This document shows, in pieces, positions 35,438-44,493 of a stretch of 64,000 nt of DNA. Origin of the DNA: Lysinibacillus fusiformis (GTDB lineage: Bacteria > Bacillota > Bacilli > Bacillales_A > Planococcaceae); NCBI RefSeq assembly GCF_003049525.1, contig NZ_PYWL01000001.1, forward strand, positions 964,871 to 1,028,870, in the 5' to 3' direction. The notes under the pieces were generated by a model. That model was not told the origin of the DNA. It saw nothing but the letters and a program-made list of their open reading frames with translations, and ran no database searches. The position numbers and the translations under genes were made by a program. The first letter of the stretch is position 1, and each line of letters starts with the position of its first letter.

Positions 35438-37477
35438 TTACGATACAGTCACATCCGTTTTGTCATTTGTATGATCATTGTGACTACCCTTTTTATGGGA
35501 TAATACTTGAATCACAAACATGAGAATAAAGATGCCTAAACCTACCCAATCCGAGAACTTCTCTGGATAAATAAGTAATAAACCAGCAACTAAAACAATT
35601 ATTCTTTCAAACCAGTACAGTTTACGGTACCAATACCCAATAACACCCGAACCGATGGCAACCATTCCTGTAATAGCAGTAAATACAACCCATATTATTT
35701 GTGGTACTGTCGTATCAATCATTAATAAAGACGGTGAAAAGACAATCATATACGGTATAATAAATGCCGCAATAGCAAGCTTTGCTGAATTCACACCTGT
35801 TTTAATAGGATCGCCACCTGAAATACCTGATGCTGCAAAGGCGGCTAACGCTACAGGTGGTGTAATGTCTGCAATAATACCAAAATAGAACACAAAGAAG
35901 TGAGCCGATAGTAATACAACTAATGGTACTAACTCTTGCGGTGTATTCGGCGATAATAATGCTACAATCGCTGGAGCTGCGATTGTCGATGTAATCACAT
36001 AATTTGCGGTAGTTGGTGCACCCATACCAAGTATAAGTGAAGCAATCATCACAAATATTAATGTCAAGATAATACTACCACCAGCCAAAGCTACTAAACT
36101 ATTGGCTAGACTTAAACCAAGTCCTGTTTTTACAACAACCCCTACAATAATCCCTGCACAAGCTGTTGCTGCCACTACACCTAACGCAGTACGAGCACCT
36201 TCGACCAATGCCTCTATCACGTCCATCGGTTTAAGCCGTGTATCCTTATTAAACATAGCAACCCCTATGGAAATAATGATTCCATACAATGCAGCATGCA
36301 TAACAGGTGTCCCCGTTAACATTAGTACGATAATCGCAACAATCGGTAATAAAAGATAGATTTTCTTAAATACTTCCTTTCGATTAGGCATTTGATCGTC
36401 TCTAAGACCTTTTAAACCAACTCGTTTTGCTTCAAAGTGCGTCATAATCCAAATACCTGTAAAGTATAGAAGGGCTGGAATAGCTGCCGCCTTTGCTATA
36501 TCCCAATACGTAATGCCACGACCAATAAACTCTACCATTAGGAAAGCCGCCGCCCCCATAATTGGTGGCATTAGCTGACCACCAGTTGACGCTGCCGCTT
36601 CAACTGCACCTGCAAATTCTTTACGATAGCCTAGTTTTTTCATCATCGGAATCGTATAGGAGCCTGATGTTACGACATTGGCTACAGAGCTACCCGAAAT
36701 GGTACCTTGTAGAGCACTAGAAAAGACTGCTACTTTTGCTGGGCCGCCTATTAATTTACCTGCCAACGAAACGGCTAGATCATTAAAATACTGACCGACC
36801 CCTGTTTTCACTAGAAAGGCTCCAAAGAGTAAAAATACGAATATAAAAGTGGCTGACACACTAATTGGGGTACCGAATATCCCGTCTGTTGTAAAATACA
36901 TAAGGTTTACAAGACTCTCTAAATCCTGTCCTCTATGTGCCATAAATGCCGGAAAATACGGACCATAATAAGCATAGATTAAAAAACATGCTGCAATAAT
37001 CGTAATTGGAAGCCCGACTGCGCGACGAGCGGCCTCAAGCACTAATAAAACAGCAATAAGACCTACAATAAAATCCATTTGTGTTATAGAGCCATTGCGA
37101 TTCACAAGCTCAGTATAGTTCATAGACCAGTACGACCCTACCCCTATTGAAAGCAAAGCCAATAAATAATCAAACCATGCAATTTTGTGCTTTGGTGCTT
37201 TTTTACGAGCAGGGAATAGTAGAAAAATAAGTGTCAAACCAAAGCCTAAATGGATAGTACGTTGGATTTGTGCTGGGAATTGCCCGAAAATGGCTGTATA
37301 AAGTTGAAACAAAGAGAATGCTAAAAGACCATAGAAAATGACATGCCTCATAATACCTGTTACAGTTCTTACGTTGGATTCAATATCATATTTTTCAAGT
37401 ATAGCTTGTTGCTCTTCAGCAGAAATTTGCTCGAATTCTTCTACTCTTTCTTTCTTTGCTTTTTCCTGTGTTGTCAT
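35438..37477 (-). CDS. TRAP transporter fused permease (TAXI type)
   Basis: 679-residue fused 4TM/12TM TRAP permease that works with the TAXI binding lipoprotein to import organic anions using a sodium gradient. About 18 hydrophobic segments; DctM-like motifs include GTISGSSVANVVTSGSYTIP and the repeat GAVEAAASTGGQLMPPIMGAAAF. Residues 1-45 are a charged, Glu-rich cytoplasmic lead. ATG 37477 overlaps the DUF1850 stop by 4 bases (ATGA) and has AAAGGAG 10 bases before it, so translation is coupled. Substrate is unknown; glutamate and dicarboxylates are typical for TAXI systems. Confidence 0.93.
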   Translation of the reverse strand: MTTQEKAKKERVEEFEQISAEEQQAILEKYDIESNVRTVTGIMRHVIFYGLLAFSLFQLYTAIFGQFPAQIQRTIHLGFGLTLIFLLFPARKKAPKHKIAWFDYLLALLSIGVGSYWSMNYTELVNRNGSITQMDFIVGLIAVLLVLEAARRAVGLPITIIAACFLIYAYYGPYFPAFMAHRGQDLESLVNLMYFTTDGIFGTPISVSATFIFVFLLFGAFLVKTGVGQYFNDLAVSLAGKLIGGPAKVAVFSSALQGTISGSSVANVVTSGSYTIPMMKKLGYRKEFAGAVEAAASTGGQLMPPIMGAAAFLMVEFIGRGITYWDIAKAAAIPALLYFTGIWIMTHFEAKRVGLKGLRDDQMPNRKEVFKKIYLLLPIVAIIVLMLTGTPVMHAALYGIIISIGVAMFNKDTRLKPMDVIEALVEGARTALGVVAATACAGIIVGVVVKTGLGLSLANSLVALAGGSIILTLIFVMIASLILGMGAPTTANYVITSTIAAPAIVALLSPNTPQELVPLVVLLSAHFFVFYFGIIADITPPVALAAFAASGISGGDPIKTGVNSAKLAIAAFIIPYMIVFSPSLLMIDTTVPQIIWVVFTAITGMVAIGSGVIGYWYRKLYWFERIIVLVAGLLLIYPEKFSDWVGLGIFILMFVIQVLSHKKGSHNDHTNDKTDVTVS

Positions 37478-37992
37478 TTCATCCTTACTCCTTTCCACTG
37501 TTCATAAAGAGATAATTGCCTTATTTCAAATAAATAGGATTTTCCCCTTTGTAAATCTTTTTTTAAATCATATTCCACGCCTTCATAGTTGAATACCAAA
37601 TCTACATCCAAATCGCCAATTAAAATGGTAAAATTGTCAATGACTCGATGATCATCAAATTGAAGAACATATTTGCCGTCCCTTTCTATAAATGTTTGGC
37701 CCTCCTCGGCATAGCCTGGCATACCTATTGCTAAATCTTCATATTCCATCTCTAACATCTTAATACGATTTCCCTTTACATGTTGATAGGATTCGAATAC
37801 ATCTGAATTATGTATGGAATGGGTATATCTAATTTGAAATTTTTCATTTTCAGTAATTGGTATGTAGTATACTCTCGGATTTGCCGTGCGCGTTTCTGTA
37901 AAGGTGAATACCTTTTGAAATGGAAGAATAACTACACTAATTAAGCAGAAGATTACTAAAATGACTGCAATACTAACTTTCCTCTGTTGCAT
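37474..37992 (-). CDS. DUF1850 protein of the TRAP-TAXI operon
   Basis: 172-residue protein with one N-terminal membrane helix (about 8-28) and a small extracytoplasmic domain. The core FQIRYTHSIHNSDVFESY is the DUF1850 signature. These proteins are repeatedly found between TAXI binding proteins and fused permeases, but their role is unknown; an accessory of the transporter is likely. Overlaps the permease by 4 bases. GGGAGAAGG precedes its ATG. Confidence 0.85.
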   Translation of the reverse strand: MQQRKVSIAVILVIFCLISVVILPFQKVFTFTETRTANPRVYYIPITENEKFQIRYTHSIHNSDVFESYQHVKGNRIKMLEMEYEDLAIGMPGYAEEGQTFIERDGKYVLQFDDHRVIDNFTILIGDLDVDLVFNYEGVEYDLKKDLQRGKSYLFEIRQLSLYEQWKGVRMK

Positions 37993-38052
37993 TTTATCCT
38001 TCTCCCTACTTTAAAAGCTACTCGCCTATACTCACACCTTATAGTAGGAAAA

Positions 38053-38079
38053 AGACTCGAAGCTTTACGCAATTCGAGC
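38053..38079 (-). terminator. Leaky terminator or processing hairpin inside the TRAP operon
   Basis: CTCGAA / TTCGAG stem followed by CTTTTTCC on the minus strand, between the binding-protein gene and DUF1850. It would keep the binding protein more abundant than the permease, a common arrangement. Confidence 0.5.
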
Positions 38080-38106
38080 CCCTTCATATTTTAGTGATAG
38101 TTTAGA

Positions 38107-39099
38107 CTATTTCTTCTCATCAAAGTATTTTTGAGCACCTGGATGAATGTCAATACTTATACCATCTAAGCCTGTTTCAGCTTTTATAAATTTACCTTTA
38201 TCATGAGAAATCTTATCAGTATTATCATAGATAGCTTTTGTCATAGCATAGACAACATCCTCTGGTAGTTCTTTTTTCACTGCTAGCATAGCAAGAACTG
38301 AAACCGTTTCTGTATCTTCTGCAATACCATAAGTCCCTGCTTTTACTGTATCCTTTGCATAATAAGGATATTTAGCAATTAATTCATCCGCTTTACCTGC
38401 ATCTACACCAACTATATTTACTTTCGTTGTAGCATTTAACGCTTCAACTGCACCTGTTGGTGTACCTGCAGTAATAAATGCCGCATCAATTTGACCTGAT
38501 TGAAGTCCATCTGTCGACTCCCCAAAATCTAAATTTTGAGCTTTAATATCATCCATTGTTAAGCCATGAATCTCTAGTAATTGCTCGGCATTCGCATAAG
38601 TACCAGAACCAGGTGCCCCTACAGACACTTTTTTCCCTTTTAAATCCGCATAAGTCTTAATACCTGTTGCTTCTGTAGTAACTAATTGGACTGTTTCAGG
38701 ATAAAGGGCACCTAAAGCTGAAATTGTATCAATTTTCTTTCCATCGAACATAAGCTTTCCTTCCGTAGCATAGTAAGCAATATCCGTTTGAACAAATGCA
38801 ATTTCGCCTTTACCTTCTTGCAAAGCAGTCATATTGGCAGCAGATGCCTGAGACACCTCAGCAGTTGTTTTAATATCTGTTTCTTTCGTAATGAGATCAG
38901 CAAATGTACCTCCAAGTGCATAATAAGTACCTTGTGTTCCACCTGTTAATAGACTTAAAAACTTGGGCTTTTCGGATGACTCCGAAGCATTCTCGTCCGT
39001 ATCCTTAGAGCCACTTCCGCCATCTGTCCCACATGCTGCTAAAATCATAAGTGCAAACGCACTTAATAAAAGCAACCATCTAAATTGTTTCTTCTCCAT
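38107..39099 (-). CDS. TAXI-family TRAP solute-binding lipoprotein
   Basis: 330-residue lipoprotein. The signal peptide ends in the lipobox LMILAACG, followed by an acidic linker, then the TAXI domain with LTGGTQGTYYALGGTFADLI (substrate loop), VSVGAPGSGTYANAEQLLE and the IDAAFITAGTP segment. It captures the substrate outside the membrane for the permease. ATG 39099 with GAGGGGGAG is chosen; the longer frame adds MRGRT without a site. First gene of a three-gene operon with DUF1850 and the fused permease. Confidence 0.93.
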   Translation of the reverse strand: MEKKQFRWLLLLSAFALMILAACGTDGGSGSKDTDENASESSEKPKFLSLLTGGTQGTYYALGGTFADLITKETDIKTTAEVSQASAANMTALQEGKGEIAFVQTDIAYYATEGKLMFDGKKIDTISALGALYPETVQLVTTEATGIKTYADLKGKKVSVGAPGSGTYANAEQLLEIHGLTMDDIKAQNLDFGESTDGLQSGQIDAAFITAGTPTGAVEALNATTKVNIVGVDAGKADELIAKYPYYAKDTVKAGTYGIAEDTETVSVLAMLAVKKELPEDVVYAMTKAIYDNTDKISHDKGKFIKAETGLDGISIDIHPGAQKYFDEKK

Positions 39100-39330
39100 C
39101 GTTCTCCCCCTCATTGAGTATAATAATTACAATCTATATAAAATTAGCAAATTAAGTATTATTGTGTCAATTATTTTATAGTAAATTCTGAATATTATAT
39201 TTATACAACTGTTGATCATTACTATTAATTTTCAAAAATAGTTTATTATTTAATTAACCTTTTTTTACCTATAAAAAACATATAATTTCTAAATTCAAAA
39301 CCGTATAAAAAGTGCATATAAATAACGAAA

Positions 39331-39367
39331 ACTAAAAAACTGCATCCAATGATGATTGGATACAGTT
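39331..39367 (-). terminator. Terminator of sodC
   Basis: Stem AACTGCATCCAAT / ATTGGATACAGTT, then T6 on the minus strand. Confidence 0.85.
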
Positions 39368-39373
39368 TCTATT

Positions 39374-39925
39374 CTATTGAATAACGCCACAAGCAATTCT
39401 TGCACCAGAGTTACCTGCTGGATCTGTTTTATAGTCATCTGCTGATTCATGAATAACAATTGAACTTCCGTCACTGTCTAACAACGAATTTGGTTGATCT
39501 TTTTGTAATGTTAGCCCTTCTGCTAAGAAATTCAAATCGACATTGCCATCGTCACCAACCTCTAGATTGGGTAAATCCCCTAAATGATAACCATTTGGAT
39601 TTAACTTACCATGCTCTTTTTTGGTCGGATTAAAGTGCGCACCAGCCGATTCAAACTTAGGGGGCTCACATTTCCCTACTTCATGAATGTGAATTCCATG
39701 TGTACCTGGTGGTAGGCCTGATAATGCCAGGGTCATCATTACACCATTATCTTCTTCCTGAAAATACGCGTTCCCATAACTTTCGTTATTTGCACCAATG
39801 ACTTTTGCAGTAGCTGTTAATGGGGATGATGCATTTACTTGTACTTTTTCTTCTTTCTTATCAAAGAAACTACAACCACCAACTAAAACTAATAAAGAAA
39901 GGCTAATTAAGCTAATTTTTTTCAT
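39374..39925 (-). CDS. sodC: Cu/Zn superoxide dismutase lipoprotein
   Basis: 183-residue predicted lipoprotein (lipobox LVGGC) that removes superoxide at the cell surface. Metal ligands by family alignment: HIHEVGKC (two Cu His), GAHFNP (bridging His), EHG and YHLGDLP (Zn His and Asp), and VIHESADDY (last Cu His). The signature Cys pair (GKC and ARIACGVI) for the structural disulfide is present. All copper ligands seem intact, unlike the reported copper-poor YojM of Bacillus subtilis. ATG 39925 has GGAGGT upstream. Monocistronic. Confidence 0.9.
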   Translation of the reverse strand: MKKISLISLSLLVLVGGCSFFDKKEEKVQVNASSPLTATAKVIGANNESYGNAYFQEEDNGVMMTLALSGLPPGTHGIHIHEVGKCEPPKFESAGAHFNPTKKEHGKLNPNGYHLGDLPNLEVGDDGNVDLNFLAEGLTLQKDQPNSLLDSDGSSIVIHESADDYKTDPAGNSGARIACGVIQ

Positions 39926-40010
39926 AAAAATACCTCCTCTATTTCTGATGGTTTCCAAGTTAATCAATACTTATGCACTTTTTATTAATTTTACCGAGGT
40001 CGTTACATGC

Positions 40011-40042
40011 ACAAAAGGGATCTCTCCTATGAGAAATCCCTT
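40011..40042 (-). terminator. Terminator of the 3D/LysM gene
   Basis: AAGGGAT / ATCCCTT with paired TCTC/GAGA, then TTTTG on the minus strand. Confidence 0.75.
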
Positions 40043-40048
40043 CATGTT

Positions 40049-40807
40049 TTAGTCTAGAATTTTGACGGTTACTGTTTTGACGCCCCATTGAAGAGCTTGT
40101 CCCTCGGTAGGAATAAAGACATCAATTTTATTTCCTTTAATAGCTCCGCCCGTGTCAGCTGCAATCGCCTCACCATATCCTTCTACCCATACCTTTGAGC
40201 CAAGCGGGATGACACGAGGGTCAACCGCAATTACCTTTAAATTTGGATTAGATCGAATATCCGTTCCATTCGCTGTTATTCCCGAGCATCCTTCACAATA
40301 GGCTGTATAGGCTGTAGCACGCATTGTTAACGTTCTACCAGATCCACTTGATGGAGCGCTCGCAGGTTTCGTTTTTGCTGTTGAAGCCACCACCCTTGTC
40401 GAAACTGCTTCTGATGTTTTAGGTTTTGGTTTAGCTGCCGAAGCTTTTATAGCTAAAGATTCACCAGCAAAAATCAAATCTGTACCAAGGTTATTCCATG
40501 CTTTTAATTCATCAACTGTTATATCGTTTTTACGTGCGATTGAAAATAATGTGTCACCGCCTTTAATGACATATTCATCTTCCAATGTTTTTTCTGTATT
40601 TGATGTGTCCTTCACTAAATCTTGCTCTGGATAAAACCAAAACGAATCCATTTCTGCCAATTGTTGAAATTCTCCAACGGTTAAATTATAAATTTGAGGG
40701 AGTGCCCATAGAATATTGCCGGAATTGTCTTTCGCAGAGGAAGGACTGGCATATAGGCTCAAACCAACGGTCAATGTTACTGCTAAAGCTAAAGCTTTCT
40801 TCTTCAT
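40049..40807 (-). CDS. Secreted LysM-3D cell-wall protein (YocH-like)
   Basis: 252 residues with a signal peptide (cleavage after SSA near residue 25-26), one LysM domain (about 80-125: YVIKGGDTLFSIARKND...) for peptidoglycan binding, an Ala/Lys/Pro linker, and a C-terminal 3D domain with ATAYTAYCEGCSG, VIPLGSKVWV and the three Asp of DTGGAIKGNKIDVF. 3D domains carry lytic transglycosylase-like (MltA-type) activity, so a role in wall turnover is likely. ATG 40807 has GGAGGT. A promoter TTGTTA-18-TATAAT lies about 170 bases upstream; YocH is WalR-regulated in Bacillus subtilis, but only a partial TGTWA pair was seen here. Confidence 0.85.
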   Translation of the reverse strand: MKKKALALAVTLTVGLSLYASPSSAKDNSGNILWALPQIYNLTVGEFQQLAEMDSFWFYPEQDLVKDTSNTEKTLEDEYVIKGGDTLFSIARKNDITVDELKAWNNLGTDLIFAGESLAIKASAAKPKPKTSEAVSTRVVASTAKTKPASAPSSGSGRTLTMRATAYTAYCEGCSGITANGTDIRSNPNLKVIAVDPRVIPLGSKVWVEGYGEAIAADTGGAIKGNKIDVFIPTEGQALQWGVKTVTVKILD

Positions 40808-41271
40808 GTTTAGTAATACCTCCAATATTTTATTATTTTTTGCAAGTCTGCTGTTAGCACGCTAGAGTCAAATAATCTAGTATGCAAGCAACAATAAGCT
40901 TACAAATTAATAACTCAGGACTGTCTGCCTGATATTAGGAATTATTACTATAAAAACGGAAAATTATACAATTTCGATTATTTTTTTAACAAATCGTCCA
41001 ATTAGATGGAAAAATCATCGTTTAGACTAGTATTTTTTATATTAGATATTTACTATTTACGGGCAATAAAAGAAGAAATAGATGACATAAAAAATTGAGA
41101 ATTCATCCAAAACCATTTTCAAATCGTGAGGTAAACATGGCAACATGCATGGAAATTAAATATGTCTGCTGAGGTAAATTACTGAGCATTTACCTCAGCA
41201 GCAAATCCTAACACATCCATACAAAGGATAGATATCTCAATCTAATAACCTCTAAACTGAAATGAAAGGTC
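40808..41271. other. Intergenic region with a 13-bp-arm palindrome
   Basis: Holds the leader and promoter of the 3D protein and, at 41167-41200, a perfect inverted repeat TGCTGAGGTAAAT-N8-ATTTACCTCAGCA without a T-run. The palindrome lies upstream of the decayed regulator and has no assigned function. Confidence 0.45.
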
Positions 41272-42395
41272 GTGTTTTTTATTTTGATTCGGACGATATT
41301 GTTGGACGACGAGCCTTTAGCACTTATTAGTATGGAGAAACACTTGCAAAAATTTGATAGGTTTGAGGTTATTAAAACTTTTACATCTGTAAAAGATCTA
41401 CTTATAGAGGGACCGAGCTTGGACTTTCAAGTAGCATTTCTAGATATTGAAATGAAAAGTATGAATGGATTAGACATTGCCGTACTATTAAAATCGTGGA
41501 ATGAGAGCATCTATATTGTTTTGTTACAGCCTACCGAGACTGTGCTGTTCAAGCCTTTGAACTACATTCAATGATTACCTGTTAAAGCCCGTTTCAACAT
41601 CTCGCTTAGCGACGACTATTCAAAGGGTTGAGGATCTTCTTGAGCCAAAAATAACGTCATTGCCAACATGATTTCATTCAGAGCCATTGCTAAAAATAAA
41701 ATGCTTCTGAGAATTTGTTGTTTCCTATGAAGGAAAACCTCTCATTGGCGGACTATTAAAACGAAAGAATTGTTTGCACTACTTTTTTTACATCTCAATA
41801 CCCCTGTGCCTCGTGACACTATTATTGATAATCTATGGAGTTATTATACTGATTTTAATAAAGCAAGGCTTCAACTGCATACCACCGTCTCATACCTTCG
41901 CTCCTCCCTTTCAGCATAGGGCTTTTTAGAGGTAATCGATCATACAAACGGGTGTTATATTTTAACATTAGACCATATTCAATGTGACGCTAATGATTTA
42001 GAGATTATTTTGAATAAAAAAGAACAAACCGGAAAATTGGATATCGAAAGGGCTGAAGCACTTCTTCAAGACTATCGTGGAGAATTTATGGCTACGATGG
42101 CCTACCCGATTGCTAGTAAAGCAAATTTGATGAATAAATTATTTACTCAATTACTGAAAGAACTAGCCCATTATTATGAACAAGTTCAGGATGTCAAAAA
42201 CCTAGAACGTTCGTTACTTATAGATTTAAAGTTAAATCAATATTCCGATCAAGCTGTCCAGCAATTAATCAAGCACTATGCTAATATTGGGAACCGAGCA
42301 GAGGCTATAAAAATTTACCGTTCTTTTAAACGTACTCTATTGTCTAAGTTAAATGTTTTGCCTATGAAGGAAACAACAACCAAGAGTGACGACAA
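41272..42395 (+). pseudogene. Decayed response regulator with BTAD/SARP-like output domain
   Basis: A receiver domain (TILLDDEPLALISMEKHL, FLDIEMKSMNGLDIA) breaks at about 41524, where one T lost from a T-run shifts frame. A second shift (one G lost) near 41570 interrupts what would be SMDYLLKPVSTSRLATTIQRV. Three stops follow (near 41670, 41712 and 41920). The winged-helix part (KTKELFALLFLHLNTPVPRD) and the TPR-like BTAD domain (RAEALLQDYRGEF to near 42350) remain readable. The last frame runs into the terminator at 42396, so its natural stop is also lost. The ancestor was a roughly 370-residue two-component activator. Confidence 0.85.
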
Positions 42396-42430
42396 AAAAG
42401 CATGCTGGTGTAGAAAGCCAGCATGCTTTT
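42396..42430. terminator. Bidirectional intrinsic terminator
   Basis: Stem AAAAGCATGCTGG / CCAGCATGCTTTT. Confidence 0.85.
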
Positions 42431-42432
42431 AC

Positions 42433-43437
42433 TCATGATTTAATAATCATTTGTCTCATATTCCGTACTACACATAAACAATTTCTCCCTGACTGTTTTG
42501 CTTTATACAGAGCATGATCTGCAATTTCTATCAATTGATTTGGGCTCTGTACATTTGGTGTAAAAGCAGTAATTCCGGCGGACATTGTAACAGGTCTACC
42601 ACACGCAGTTTCCTGTAAGGCCTGTTTAACCCGCAAGCTTTCTGCAAGTTCTACCGCTTCATCTATACTCCTTGAAGGCAAAATAATCATAAACTCTTCT
42701 CCGCCATACCTGAAGCACATACCTTGCTCCTCCATATTTAGCTGCATATGATGAGCGAAAGCTTTTAATACTTCATCCCCCACGGTATGACCATACGTAT
42801 CGTTTATACTTTTAAAATCATCTAGATCAATTAAGATAACTGAATGCGGAACTTTATTAATAATTAATTCATGGAGAGTTTGATCCATTATTCTGCGATT
42901 CGGAATACCTGTTAATGAGTCTAAATTTAATTGATCCGTTAAATCAGTAATTTTACTTTCTGCGCAAATCATCATATTTTGTACGTTTTTTTTCAGCAAC
43001 TTTGCTTCATCATACCAATCAGCAATATGTTCTTTCCCCTGCCCGTTTTCGCCAGCTTCTATCATGGTCGAAAGCTCATTTAGGGGGCGTACTATTTTTA
43101 ATGCTAGCCATATAGCGAGCACCACTACTATAGCAATGACTAAAACGATAGGGACAAAAACCTTTTTAAGAAACAGGCTAAAAGGAATAATCTTTTCATT
43201 TGAAGCTACCTGTTCCAAAAATGGTTCTAATGTAATATCTTCCTTCATCGAGTCCTCTAGATAGCCGTCTTTAATTGCAGAAGATCCCTTTACGTATGTA
43301 TCTTGCATAAAATGTTCCATCAAAATTTCGTTAAAACTTTGATAGCTACTCCAAATACTAACACCAGATGTCGCCAGTACAACCATTATTGTCATACAAA
43401 CAATAAGAAATGATAACTTTAACTTGAATTTACCCAC
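42433..43437 (-). CDS. Membrane diguanylate cyclase (GGDEF)
   Basis: 334 residues: a membrane helix (about 9-29), a short extracytoplasmic stretch of only about 60 residues, a second helix (about 92-112), a linker, and a GGDEF domain (about 175-330) with DLDDFKSINDTYGH and an intact active site RYGGEEF. It makes cyclic di-GMP. The usual product-inhibition RxxD site before GGEEF is absent. The sensor part is much shorter than common Cache-type inputs and may be truncated. GTG start by best fit, with GGGAG a little far upstream. Adjacent to a decayed regulator. Confidence 0.82.
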   Translation of the reverse strand: MGKFKLKLSFLIVCMTIMVVLATSGVSIWSSYQSFNEILMEHFMQDTYVKGSSAIKDGYLEDSMKEDITLEPFLEQVASNEKIIPFSLFLKKVFVPIVLVIAIVVVLAIWLALKIVRPLNELSTMIEAGENGQGKEHIADWYDEAKLLKKNVQNMMICAESKITDLTDQLNLDSLTGIPNRRIMDQTLHELIINKVPHSVILIDLDDFKSINDTYGHTVGDEVLKAFAHHMQLNMEEQGMCFRYGGEEFMIILPSRSIDEAVELAESLRVKQALQETACGRPVTMSAGITAFTPNVQSPNQLIEIADHALYKAKQSGRNCLCVVRNMRQMIIKS

Positions 43438-43803
43438 AATAGATCATTTCTCCCATTGAGATGATTTTTTCGTTAAATCTTATCTATGTTTTAACTTAAA
43501 ATTTAATATATCTATTCAATCATCATACGTCATACTTCTTAAAGAAAACTTAACAGCTGGGTATTTTTTACTTTATTGAGTAAAGCGCTTGAATTCAAAG
43601 AAAGCATACATCTCGATTAGTTCTTTCTGTTCACACTTAAAGTATTCTTTATAATTCTAAAGGTCTAACAGGGAATTTATTTAAAAATAGCTTCAAGTAA
43701 GTTTGTGGTAGCTCTTTTTTGATGTTCCAAGGTACAATTCTTCTATAGATTTATGGTAAAAGGGTACATTATAAAGTAAAGAGCGAAGGAAGGGTCGATA
43801 GAT
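43438..43803. other. Intergenic region
   Basis: 366-base AT-rich gap between divergent genes. It must hold the promoter of the Bce-type operon; GAAGGAAGGGTCG precedes the regulator start. No other structure was found. Confidence 0.4.
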
Positions 43804-44493
43804 ATGTACAAAATATACATAATAGAGGACGATAGCAATATAGCTTCACTGATTGTCGAACATTTATCGAAATATCAGTTTGAATGCCATACAGTGCAAC
43901 AGTTTCAGCACATCATAGAAGAGTTCAATGACATCCAACCACATTTAGTCATTATGGATATCAATCTCCCGACCTTTGATGGATATTTTTGGTCACGTAA
44001 AATTCGTCAGCTTTCCACTTGTCCAATCATCATTGTCTCAGCTAGAGTCAATGATATCGATCAAGTATATGGTATTGAAAATGGTGCTGATGACTTTATT
44101 ACTAAACCATTTTCACTAGATGTCTTTATGGCAAAAGTGAATGGTTTACTTCGGCGTACATATGGTGAGTATGCTTCCTTTGATACATCCACCATTACAA
44201 TAGCCAATACCACATTAAACCCAGACACAGTCCGTCTCCAAACAGATAGCAATGAGAGCCTGCTAACTTTAAAAGAAATGCAGCTCAGTAAACTACTGTT
44301 CGAAGCCTATCCAAATGTTGTAGCTCGCCAAAAACTATTAAGTGCTATTTGGGATGATGAAACCTTTGTGGAGGAAAACACATTATCTGTGAACATTGGT
44401 CGTCTACGAAGAAAATTCGAAGCTATCCACTCTCAGCTTGAAATTAAAACCATTCGCGGCCTAGGTTATCAACTTGTGGAGGAAGAAAAATGA
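43804..44493 (+). CDS. BceR-type response regulator
   Basis: 229-residue OmpR-family regulator: Asp52 in VIMDINLPTFDG, Lys in ITKPFSL, and a winged helix ending in SVNIGRLRRKFEA...IRGLGYQLVEE. Its best-known relatives (BceR, GraR) respond to peptide antibiotics via an ABC transporter and activate that transporter's genes. First of four genes: regulator, kinase, ATPase, permease. Stop overlaps the kinase start by 4 bases (ATGA). Confidence 0.9.
   Translation: MYKIYIIEDDSNIASLIVEHLSKYQFECHTVQQFQHIIEEFNDIQPHLVIMDINLPTFDGYFWSRKIRQLSTCPIIIVSARVNDIDQVYGIENGADDFITKPFSLDVFMAKVNGLLRRTYGEYASFDTSTITIANTTLNPDTVRLQTDSNESLLTLKEMQLSKLLFEAYPNVVARQKLLSAIWDDETFVEENTLSVNIGRLRRKFEAIHSQLEIKTIRGLGYQLVEEEK

Noticed and set aside
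40860..41000. WalR box or c-di-AMP riboswitch before the YocH-like gene
   Set aside because: Only a partial TGTWAH-N5-TGTWAH pair and no conserved c-di-AMP riboswitch core.
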